NCBI GenBank assembly: GCA_027297485.1
Contig: JAPUHZ010000494.1
Location: 1-12,265, forward strand
DNA length: 12,265 bases
Source of the DNA: Deltaproteobacteria bacterium
GTDB lineage: Bacteria; Desulfobacterota_B; Binatia; UBA9968
Reading direction: 5' to 3'
In this document: one piece after another, positions 7,063-12,265 of the stretch
Layout: each line of letters opens with the position of its first letter
How positions within the stretch are numbered: the first letter of the stretch is position 1
The notes under the pieces: generated by a model
Told to the model about the DNA's origin: nothing
Databases searched by the model: none
What the model saw: the letters and a program-made list of their open reading frames with translations, nothing else
Made by a program: the position numbers and the translations under genes

Positions 7063-8025
7063 ATGCAAGCCCTAAAAATGGGGGTCGTCATGGACCCCAT
7101 CGAAAAGATCAACATCGAGAAAGACACAACCTTTGTCCTGTTGCTCGAAGCTGAGAAGAGGGGGCATGAGCTCTATTATATGGAGCTTGACGATCTCTCC
7201 ATCCGTGGCACGACGCCTTGGGGCCATTTTCGTCGAGTCAGTGTTGCCCGGGGCACACCGCACTATCGGTTTGGGAAAGCCGCATCTAAACCCCTCAGTT
7301 GGTTTGATGTCATCCTGATGCGTAAGGATCCGCCCTTCGACATGAAATTCTTCTTTGCCACACATCTCCTCAGTCTAGTGGATGAGCAAAGCTGCCTGGT
7401 GGTGAACCATCCAAGGGGGCTTCGTGAGGCCAACGAGAAGCTCTACGCCCTGAACTTTCCCGGGCTGATCCCGGAGACACTTGTGAGCAGTGACATGGAG
7501 CAGCTCAAGCAATTCATGCAGGAACAGGGAGGGGAGATGATCATCAAACCCTTGGACGGTTATGGGGGTAGCGGGGTTTACTATCTCCACCTTAAAGATA
7601 GAAACACCAATGCCCTTCTGGAGACGGCCACGACTAACGGACAAAACCTAATCATGGCCCAACGCTATCTGCCAGAGATCCGTCAGGGTGATAAGCGCAT
7701 CATCGTTCTCGATGGCAAGCCGATTGGCGCGGTTCTGCGCATCCCCCGCGAAGATGAAAATCGCGGCAACATCCATGTCGGCGGCCAGTGCGTTCGGGCC
7801 GATTTGACTTCAAGGGACCGAGAGATCTGCCGGATCCTATCGCCCCATTTAAAAAAGTTGGGCCTCTATTTTGTTGGCCTGGATGTCATCGGAAATTACC
7901 TGACCGAAGTGAACGTTACCAGCCCAACGGGTGTGCAGGAAATTAACGCCCTCAGCAAAGTTGTCCTTGAAAGCAGGATCATCGATTTTATCGAGGAGAA
8001 GGGGGCCGAGCTGCGTCGCGCTTAA
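7063..8025 (+). CDS. gshB: glutathione synthetase (ATP-grasp)
   Basis: GshB joins gamma-glutamylcysteine and glycine with ATP to make glutathione in the cytoplasm. The N-terminal domain begins MQALKMGVVMDPIEKINIEK, which matches the family pattern (GIVMDPI followed by IN and KD). The ATP-grasp region contains IIKPLDGYGGSGVYYL, QRYLPEIRQGDKRIIVLDG, AVLRIPREDENRGNIHVGG with the Mg/ATP site residues, and LYFVGLDVIG followed by LTEVNVTSPTGVQEIN, the metal-binding end. Its 320 residues compare with about 316 in E. coli. The ATG at 7063 is supported by the position of the VMDP motif and by AAGGGA overlapping the end of the RDD gene. No gshA is in the window. No clear terminator follows; the next gene has its own promoter. 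Confidence 0.95.
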   Translation: MQALKMGVVMDPIEKINIEKDTTFVLLLEAEKRGHELYYMELDDLSIRGTTPWGHFRRVSVARGTPHYRFGKAASKPLSWFDVILMRKDPPFDMKFFFATHLLSLVDEQSCLVVNHPRGLREANEKLYALNFPGLIPETLVSSDMEQLKQFMQEQGGEMIIKPLDGYGGSGVYYLHLKDRNTNALLETATTNGQNLIMAQRYLPEIRQGDKRIIVLDGKPIGAVLRIPREDENRGNIHVGGQCVRADLTSRDREICRILSPHLKKLGLYFVGLDVIGNYLTEVNVTSPTGVQEINALSKVVLESRIIDFIEEKGAELRRA

Positions 8026-8107
8026 CCACACGATTGGGCCCATCTCTTTTCTCAACACCGTCTGTTTTGCCCCTTGTGTCGCGCCTGTATGATAGCTGAA
8101 TAAACGT

Positions 8108-8136
8108 TTGAAAAGATCATAGTTTTTTGTTACAAT
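8108..8136 (+). promoter_or_regulatory. sigma70-like promoter of the cheY-cheX unit
   Basis: TTGAAA (8108-8113) and TACAAT (8131-8136) are separated by exactly 17 bases, each 5 of 6. The transcript start would be near 8143, about 45 bases ahead of the receiver ATG at 8188. The 162-base gap before 8188 is otherwise AT-rich and without genes. Confidence 0.65.
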
Positions 8137-8187
8137 TGCGTATATTGAAGGTAGCACACGTCTTTCTAATCAAAGGAGAAGACCGTC

Positions 8188-8580
8188 ATGGCGGATGAGG
8201 GAAAAGTAAAAGTTCTTGCCGTAGATGACTCTAATTTTATGCTCGCTGTAGTTTCTTCCTTTCTGAAGGATAGTCGCTTTGAACTTGTGGCTACAGCGAA
8301 AAACGGTAAAGAAGCCATGGATCAATACCGACAGCATAGGCCGGACGTTGTGCTTTTAGATATTGTGATGCCTGGGGAAACAGGCATTGATACTCTCAGC
8401 CAACTCCTCACGGTCGATGCCAAGGCGCGCGTGATAATGGTAAGCTCGCTGGGAACAGAGCAGGTAGTACTGGATTGTTTGAAAAGAGGCGCAAAAAACT
8501 TTTTGCAAAAGCCCTTTGAGAAAGAAGATCTTATTGGCCTTCTTGAAAAGGTACTCCAGGAAATCGGGGGAGGCTCATGA
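8188..8580 (+). CDS. single-domain CheY-like response regulator
   Basis: This 130-residue protein is a stand-alone receiver domain with no output domain. The phosphorylation site is complete: acidic pair Asp13-Asp14 (VLAVDDSNFM), phospho-acceptor Asp58 (VVLLDIVMPGETG), switch Ser86 (IMVSSLG) and Lys108 (FLQKPFEKED). AAAGGAG at 8172-8178 lies nine bases before the ATG. Its stop overlaps the start of the next gene by four bases (ATGA at 8577-8580), so the two are translationally coupled. That gene encodes a CheX-type phosphatase domain, the natural partner of a phosphorylated CheY. No histidine kinase, receptor or flagellar gene lies nearby, so the phosphodonor is unknown. It might act in chemotaxis, in gliding or pili, or in a separate signalling path. 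Confidence 0.93.
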   Translation: MADEGKVKVLAVDDSNFMLAVVSSFLKDSRFELVATAKNGKEAMDQYRQHRPDVVLLDIVMPGETGIDTLSQLLTVDAKARVIMVSSLGTEQVVLDCLKRGAKNFLQKPFEKEDLIGLLEKVLQEIGGGS

Positions 8581-9434
8581 GCGCAAAATTTTTCGGCCAG
8601 TATTTACTTGAAAAAGGGCAAATCACGTCGCAGCAACTCATAGACGCCGTGGAACGCCAGAAAAGCATTCATACACCGCTCGGAGCCTTGGCTATGGAAA
8701 AAGGTTTGCTCGCTGCGAAAGAGGTAAAGAGAATCCATGAGCAGCAGAAGAAAACAGACCGGCGCTTTGGTGAGCTGGCGGTAGATATGGGCATTCTTGT
8801 CCAATCTCAGGTGAGCGAACTTATTCAGGTGCAGGCCAGCCGAAAGGTTTTGCTGGGGGAAGTGTTGGTCTCAAAGGGGTATCTTACCCATGACGATCTG
8901 GAAAGGGAACTTAAGAGCTACAAAGAAGAGCAGGAGACAATTTCGTCAGAGATTTCTGTATTCTTCGATCAAGTCTTACATAAAGATATCGTGGAAACTT
9001 TTGCAGACCTGACTATAAAGATGTTCACCCGGTTTGGAAATCAGGTCATAAAAATAGAGCAGTGTGAAACGGGGAAAAAGAAGGTGCGACTTTTTGACTG
9101 GGTGATTGCGCAGAAAATAGAGGGGGACAATATTGAGCTTAATTTTCTCTTGTGTATCCCTGGGACATTTTTATTACAGATGGCGTCCACTATGTTGAAT
9201 AAAACCATCAGCAAAGCAGACGAGATGACTCTGGATGCGGCTCAAGAGTTTGTAAATATTACCAGCGGGAACGCCTGTGCAAAACTCTCAAGAACAGGGT
9301 TGAACCTTAAAATGTTGGCTCCGGATATATATGAGACCATAAAGAGACCGTATCCCGTGGAAAGGGCCAATGAAGTAGTGTGCGTGCATCTTGTCTCGCC
9401 CGATGCAAGGCTGGACGTAGCCTTTGGGTTTTAA
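8577..9434 (+). CDS. fusion of four MshEN-like repeats to a CheX-type phosphatase domain
   Basis: The protein has 285 residues. Residues 6-121 are four repeats of exactly 29 residues, starting at Phe6, Leu35, Phe64 and Leu93. Each has the form (F/L)G followed by hydrophobics, then Gly at position 9 and, in the first three, Gln at position 23 (Gln28, Gln57, Gln86). This spacing equals the 24-residue motif plus 5-residue linker of MshEN domains, which bind cyclic di-GMP in MshE-type ATPases. The Arg that precedes LG in MshEN is seen only in repeat 3 (Arg63). Residues about 125-285 resemble CheX, including EFVNITSGNACAKL with the Glu224/Asn227 pair typical of CheC/CheX/FliY phosphatase sites. 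GGGGGAGG sits just before the ATG. The likely role is dephosphorylation of the upstream CheY under ligand control; the ligand is inference. Confidence 0.85.
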   Translation: MSAKFFGQYLLEKGQITSQQLIDAVERQKSIHTPLGALAMEKGLLAAKEVKRIHEQQKKTDRRFGELAVDMGILVQSQVSELIQVQASRKVLLGEVLVSKGYLTHDDLERELKSYKEEQETISSEISVFFDQVLHKDIVETFADLTIKMFTRFGNQVIKIEQCETGKKKVRLFDWVIAQKIEGDNIELNFLLCIPGTFLLQMASTMLNKTISKADEMTLDAAQEFVNITSGNACAKLSRTGLNLKMLAPDIYETIKRPYPVERANEVVCVHLVSPDARLDVAFGF

Positions 9435-9464
9435 TCCTCTCTACTGATTTGAATATTAGCATAC

Positions 9465-9578
9465 CCCGCGGCTAGCCGCGGGCACATAACCGATGGGGTT
9501 TCCAAAGGGGAGAAGCGGTAGCTCTTCCCCCATAGATCTTCCCTTGGGCCGACCTCGGGGTTTCAAACCCCGTGGTCG
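9465..9578. repeat. cluster of palindromes (possible REP-like element)
   Basis: Three structures lie in 114 bases between the CheX-fusion gene and the tRNA. A perfect 18-base palindrome, CCCGCGGCTAGCCGCGGG, occupies 9465-9482. A second hairpin pairs 9507-9516 with 9521-9530, with an alternative outer pairing of 9493-9498 with 9528-9533. A third, at 9550-9578, pairs CGACC and CGGGGTT with their complements around a three-base loop and one T-T mismatch. GGGGTTT followed by AAA occurs twice (9495-9506 and 9557-9567). None is followed by a T run, so these are not ordinary intrinsic terminators. Paired GC-rich palindromes are typical of REP or BIME-like elements, but no second copy is in the window. 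Confidence 0.4.
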
Positions 9579-9647
9579 ATATAATTTGATTGCCTTTAAA
9601 GTCCAACCATTCTTCCTGGGTGTCAGGGATCTATTGTCCAGACGATC

Positions 9648-9676
9648 TTGACTCTCCACTCGTTTTAAGCAATATT
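9648..9676 (+). promoter_or_regulatory. candidate promoter of the tRNA-Phe gene
   Basis: TTGACT (9648-9653) lies 17 bases before AATATT (9671-9676), a 5 of 6 and a 4 of 6 match. The predicted start is near 9683, only a few bases before the tRNA at 9687, which is reasonable for a stand-alone tRNA gene. Confidence 0.4.
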
Positions 9677-9686
9677 CCAACATTCT

Positions 9687-9759
<73 letters not shown>

Positions 9760-9771
9760 CATTTACTCTTC

Positions 9772-9779
9772 TTTTTTTT
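9772..9779 (+). terminator. T tract downstream of tRNA-Phe
   Basis: A run of eight T lies 12 bases after the tRNA within a pyrimidine-rich stretch. No separate hairpin is seen, but the folded T arm and acceptor stem could provide the upstream structure. It is probably where tRNA transcription ends. Confidence 0.35.
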
Positions 9780-9842
9780 GGCTTCCTTGACAGTTCTTTT
9801 TACCGCCAAGGTCCTGTGTTTCTTAACACCCCGCTTAGGGAG

Positions 9843-9871
9843 TTGATTTTTCCTGGGATGGGTTATACGAT
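9843..9871 (+). promoter_or_regulatory. candidate promoter of the LigB-like operon
   Basis: TTGATT (9843-9848) and TACGAT (9866-9871) are 17 bases apart, each matching 4 of 6. The start would be near 9878, giving a leader of about 26 bases that carries AGGAGA (9885-9890). A better -35 box, TTGACA at 9787-9792, has no -10 box at a usable distance. Confidence 0.35.
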
Positions 9872-9903
9872 TCTGCCGCAAGACAGGAGATGAACGCTAA
9901 GAA

Positions 9904-10773
9904 ATGCCTTTAGTAACTGCATTGGCTGCAAGTCATGCCCCGAATATCCTTTTGGAGCCTGGCGCAGAGTGGGAGGACTTCATGCGACTCCACTACCGCA
10001 TGGCTCCCCAAGCCTCCACCTCCAAGCCCTCTTTGGAGACACAGCAAAAACTCAGGCAAGATGCGGAGAAAGCCTTTGCGGTCCTGCGCTCTGATCTCGA
10101 GGCTGCCAAACCTGATGTCCTTATCGTCGTTGCTAATGATCAGTTTGTTAATTTTTTCTTTAACAATATTCCCACTTTTTTTATCACTCTAGCTGGCGAG
10201 GTGAAGGGACAGTTTTCCCGACATAGGTTCCACTATCGCAACGACAAAGAGCTGGGTCGGGCCATTTTAAAGGCAGGACTGGAAAAGGGCATCGATTTCT
10301 CCTTTGGGGAGTATGTTGAGTTGCAGCATACACAGGTGGTCCCGCTCTATTTCCTTTTACCCGATTCCACGATTCCGATCCTGCCCATTTACGTCAATAC
10401 TTGGGTGGATCCTATTCCCACCCCACGCCGATGCTACCAGGTAGGAGAATTGATCCGAGAAGTTGCGGAGGCGCGTAATGAAAGAATTGCCGTCCTTGCA
10501 ACAGGAGGCCTCTCCCACTTTCCCGGCTCTCCGAGAATCGGGGAGATCGATACGCAATTTGATCATAATCTCCTGGAGATTCTGCGTGAAGGCAAGGGTC
10601 GGGCTTTAGCAGACTATTCTTTGGAACAGCTTCTCCAGGCGGGGGATTCGGAATTTCTCAACTGGATGGTGGTTGTGGGAGCTGTGGGCAACGCCAAGGC
10701 AACAGCTACCTTCTATATGCCCGACCATGTGGCCACAGGATGGGGGTTTGTGAGCTGGCGCCTAGGACCGTAA
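9904..10773 (+). CDS. LigB-type class III extradiol dioxygenase catalytic-subunit homologue
   Basis: This is a 289-residue LigB-family protein, the catalytic half of protocatechuate 4,5-dioxygenase-type enzymes that cleave catecholic rings next to the two hydroxyls. The start MPLVTALAASHAPN is conserved, with His11 matching iron ligand His12 of Sphingomonas LigB. LQHTQVVPL (His142) and GGLSHFPGSPR (His205) match the active-site His127 and His195. Glu250 in GDSEFLNWM matches iron ligand Glu242. The block that carries the other iron ligand, His61, in a NDH motif reads ANDQFVNFF here, so the position is Gln80. A LigA-like subunit follows at 10828. AGGAGA lies 13 bases before the ATG, a rather long gap. 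The substrate is unknown, and the Gln leaves it open whether this is a working iron dioxygenase. Confidence 0.87.
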   Translation: MPLVTALAASHAPNILLEPGAEWEDFMRLHYRMAPQASTSKPSLETQQKLRQDAEKAFAVLRSDLEAAKPDVLIVVANDQFVNFFFNNIPTFFITLAGEVKGQFSRHRFHYRNDKELGRAILKAGLEKGIDFSFGEYVELQHTQVVPLYFLLPDSTIPILPIYVNTWVDPIPTPRRCYQVGELIREVAEARNERIAVLATGGLSHFPGSPRIGEIDTQFDHNLLEILREGKGRALADYSLEQLLQAGDSEFLNWMVVVGAVGNAKATATFYMPDHVATGWGFVSWRLGP

Positions 10774-10774
10774 A

Positions 10775-10816
10775 GCGTAAGACGTAAGGGCGTTAGGCGA
10801 CTCCTCACGCCTTACG
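10775..10816 (+). repeat. period-7 repeat forming a hairpin in the ligB-ligA spacer
   Basis: Directly after the LigB-like stop come units GCGTAAG (10775-10781), ACGTAAG (10782-10788) and, after one extra G, GCGTTAG (10790-10796). The right arm, read on the minus strand, is again built of CGTAAGG and CGTGAGG. Bases 10783-10788 pair with 10811-10816 and 10790-10793 with 10807-10810, with one bulged G. The stem ends exactly where AAGGAG (10817-10822), the ribosome site of the LigA-like gene, begins, so it could affect translation or mRNA stability. Confidence 0.6.
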
Positions 10817-10827
10817 AAGGAGAAAAG

Positions 10828-11073
10828 ATGAGCAGCTATCATCTCAACCGATTTCTGTTCGATCTCAAGATGAACGAGACGACCTTTAAAGAAGCTCTGG
10901 CCAATCTAAAGGGGGCGATGAGCCAGTACGATTTCACCCCGGAAGAGATGGAGGCCCTTATTGCAGGGGACCCGAGGCGGCTGCGTCAACTCGGGGCCCA
11001 CGGCATGCTCTCCCTCTACATCTTGCGACTGAATCCCGAATTTCGCACAAATGTTTACTGGACACAAAAATAG
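10828..11073 (+). CDS. LigA-type small subunit of class III extradiol dioxygenase
   Basis: This 81-residue protein has the all-helical LigA fold signature. SYHLNRFLFDLKMNE at the start is followed by a middle helix and the block YDFTPEEMEALIAGDPRRL. GAHGMLSLYILRLNP near the end matches the LigA segment that covers the LigB active site. In protocatechuate 4,5-dioxygenase LigA and LigB form a heterotetramer, and the gene order here (LigB-like then LigA-like, 54 bases apart) supports a shared complex. AAGGAG lies five bases before the ATG, a strong site. Related LigA domains also occur in LigAB-like proteins that do not act on protocatechuate, so the partner is predicted but the substrate is not. 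Confidence 0.88.
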   Translation: MSSYHLNRFLFDLKMNETTFKEALANLKGAMSQYDFTPEEMEALIAGDPRRLRQLGAHGMLSLYILRLNPEFRTNVYWTQK

Positions 11074-11101
11074 CTATCAGCACTCAGGCATCAGCTCTCA
11101 G
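11074..11101. repeat. four tandem heptamers ending TCAG
   Basis: Four consecutive 7-base units, each ending in TCAG, begin at the base after the LigA-like stop: CTATCAG (11074-11080), CACTCAG (11081-11087), then units at 11088-11094 and 11095-11101. The rest of the 108-base spacer to 11181 shows no gene, no terminator and no convincing promoter. The first three bases of each unit vary while the last four are fixed. Confidence 0.65.
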
Positions 11102-11181
11102 CCGATCCATAGTGAAGGTGACGTGACGGTGATTGAATTGAAGTTTATTCCTGAAAGTTGATGGCTAGAGGCTAACAAGAG

Positions 11182-11973
11182 ATGGATCTCGGTTTGGGTG
11201 AAAAGGTAGCACTGGTGGCTGGCGCCAGTCAGGGAATGGGACGGGCCATCGCGTTGGGTTTTGCCCGAGAGGGGGCCAGGGTTAGTATTTGTGCTAGAGG
11301 GGAGGCGCAGCTTGAAGAGGCGGCGAAAATGATCCGCGGGGAAACTGGTGGCGATGTCTTGGCAGTGGTGGCGGATATGACTAGGTCGGAAGACATCCAG
11401 AGATTTGTCGCAAGGAGTGTGGAGCAGTTTGGACGTATCGATATTGTTTTATGCAATGCCGGCGGACCGCCACCCGGTGAATTTATGAAGTTTACTGATG
11501 ATGATTGGGAAAATGCTTTTCGCCTTAGTTTTATGAGCACCCTCAGACTCATACGCGAATCCGTCCCGCACATGCGTAAGGTAGGTGGCGGCCGAATTAT
11601 TAATATTAGCTCCTATGCAGTCAAGGAGCCGATCCCCGGTCTTGTCCTTTCCAACGCTATCCGGAGCGGGGCTATTGGCCTGGCCAAGACCCTCTCCCGC
11701 GAGTTAGCCAAAGACAATATTCTTGTCAACAATGTCTGCCCAGGAAGGATCGATACCGAGCGCCACCGTAAGCTTAATGAAAACCGTGCACAGCGGATGA
11801 GCCGTTCCGTGGAAGAGGTCAGTAAGATAATGCAAGGAGAGATCCCATTGGGCCGTTATGGAAGAGCCGAGGAGGCGGCCGATCTGGTCGTCTTTCTCGG
11901 GTCTGAGCGGGCAAGTTATATTACCGGAACCACCATTCAGATCGACGGCGGATTAGTAAGGGGGATTCAGTAA
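11182..11973 (+). CDS. atypical short-chain dehydrogenase/reductase (SDR)
   Basis: This 263-residue protein has a Rossmann fold. The cofactor motif GASQGMG (residues 14-20) and CNAGG (91-95) are normal for SDRs, as is the C-terminal [16 protein letters not shown], so NAD(P) binding is expected. Catalytic Ser144 is present in NISSYA. Thirteen residues later, where SDRs have Tyr with Lys four places on, the sequence is SNAIR (Ser157 and Arg161). The same kind of change is known in a group of 3-oxoacyl-ACP-reductase-like SDRs that lack a perfect tetrad. AGAGG (11167-11171) precedes the ATG by ten bases. Its stop overlaps the next start (TAATG), so translation is coupled. In context it might act on a ring-cleavage product or its precursor, but the altered site makes the reaction uncertain. 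Confidence 0.9.
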   Translation: MDLGLGEKVALVAGASQGMGRAIALGFAREGARVSICARGEAQLEEAAKMIRGETGGDVLAVVADMTRSEDIQRFVARSVEQFGRIDIVLCNAGGPPPGEFMKFTDDDWENAFRLSFMSTLRLIRESVPHMRKVGGGRIINISSYAVKEPIPGLVLSNAIRSGAIGLAKTLSRELAKDNILVNNVCPGRIDTERHRKLNENRAQRMSRSVEEVSKIMQGEIPLGRYGRAEEAADLVVFLGSERASYITGTTIQIDGGLVRGIQ

Positions 11974-12265
11974 TGGTGCTCTATTTCATCCAGTGGGACC
12001 TTCCGGACCAGAAGGCGAATCTTACGATTTATGCGAACAAGGCAAAGAACGATTGGCTACCGGTGACTCTCGCCCATCCTGGGGTTAAGGAGATTCGCAA
12101 TTACCGCAATCCTCTAGAGATTACCCCGCAGGTAGGGCTCGGCATCGAATTTGAATCCATGGAGGCATGGCGCAGTTTTATCGATTCCGAGAACTACATT
12201 CGCATCATGCGCGAGCTGCGCATCCTCGGTTGCTGCAATTTCACCGCCCAAGTCTGGGCCCCTTC
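11973..12265 (+). CDS. small unknown protein, possibly alpha/beta-barrel fold (runs off right edge)
   Basis: The frame opens with an ATG at 11973 that overlaps the SDR stop by one base and stays open for 97 codons to the window edge with no stop. It begins [20 protein letters not shown]. It contains a His-Pro-Gly turn (LAHPGVKEIRNYRNPLE), then GLGIEFESMEAWRSFI and ENYIRIMRELRILGCCNF, and ends near AQVWAP. The strand-helix-strand order, about 100 residues and the EF-S-MEAWR segment resemble dimeric alpha/beta-barrel proteins (the antibiotic-biosynthesis-monooxygenase/EthD type). I do not recognise a specific family. Tight coupling to the SDR suggests a role in the same pathway. Confidence 0.75.
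   Translation, partial: MVLYFIQWDLPDQKANLTIYANKAKNDWLPVTLAHPGVKEIRNYRNPLEITPQVGLGIEFESMEAWRSFIDSENYIRIMRELRILGCCNFTAQVWAP

Noticed and set aside
8032..8050. TGGGCCCA palindrome followed by a pyrimidine stretch after gshB, considered as a terminator
   Set aside because: The palindrome has no room for a loop and no true T run follows, so it does not make a usable terminator hairpin.
9465..9578. The palindrome cluster as a CRISPR array or an integrase attachment site
   Set aside because: There are no evenly spaced direct repeats with spacers, no cas genes, no integrase gene, and no duplicated tRNA end within the window.
9787..9815. TTGACA at 9787-9792 as the promoter of the LigB-like gene
   Set aside because: At 16-18 bases downstream there is only GC-rich sequence (GGTCCT), with no -10 box. 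The weaker pair at 9843-9871 is better placed.

Overview
The window is bacterial. Genes are closely packed on both strands, Shine-Dalgarno sites are clear, and several sigma70-like promoters can be read. The mix of genes points to an uncultured soil, sediment or groundwater bacterium, perhaps Desulfobacterota or a related proteobacterial-grade lineage. That placement is a weak inference, because no rRNA or marker phylogeny is available here. The genes include a glutathione synthetase, a CheY/CheX pair, a DUF1015 protein, LigB/LigA-type ring-cleavage subunits, small cupins, and a relative of 4,5-dihydroxyphthalate decarboxylase.

Layout. Positions 1-3190 hold a catabolism-like block. A decarboxylase/binding-protein relative leaves the left edge on the minus strand. 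Divergent from it are a cyclic-amidohydrolase (dihydroorotase/hydantoinase superfamily) and two tandem paralogous cupins, closed by a strong intrinsic terminator. A DUF1015 gene follows on the minus strand (3210-4544). From 4672 to 8025 runs a housekeeping operon: prmA, rsmE, a zinc-ribbon/RDD membrane protein, and gshB. Both methyltransferase genes are broken as read. prmA has a one-base gain in a run of seven G and an in-frame TAA near its end. rsmE has lost one base early on.

Positions 8108-9434 carry a two-gene signalling unit with its own promoter: a single-domain CheY-like receiver and, overlapping it by 4 bases, a protein with four exact 29-residue MshEN-like repeats fused to a CheX phosphatase domain. 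A hairpin-rich spacer and a tRNA-Phe gene (GAA) follow. From 9904 to the right edge is a second aromatic-type cluster: a LigB-like subunit, a LigA-like subunit, an SDR protein with altered catalytic residues, and the start of a small protein of unknown family. Its spacers carry period-7 short repeats.

The most interesting points are the MshEN-like/CheX fusion with its CheY partner (a possible link between a nucleotide second messenger and receiver dephosphorylation), the paired lesions in prmA-rsmE, the LigB homologue with Gln at an iron-ligand position, the SDR lacking the Tyr/Lys pair, and the amidohydrolase-cupin-cupin set, whose substrate I cannot name. All functional statements come from reading motifs by eye; no database search was possible.
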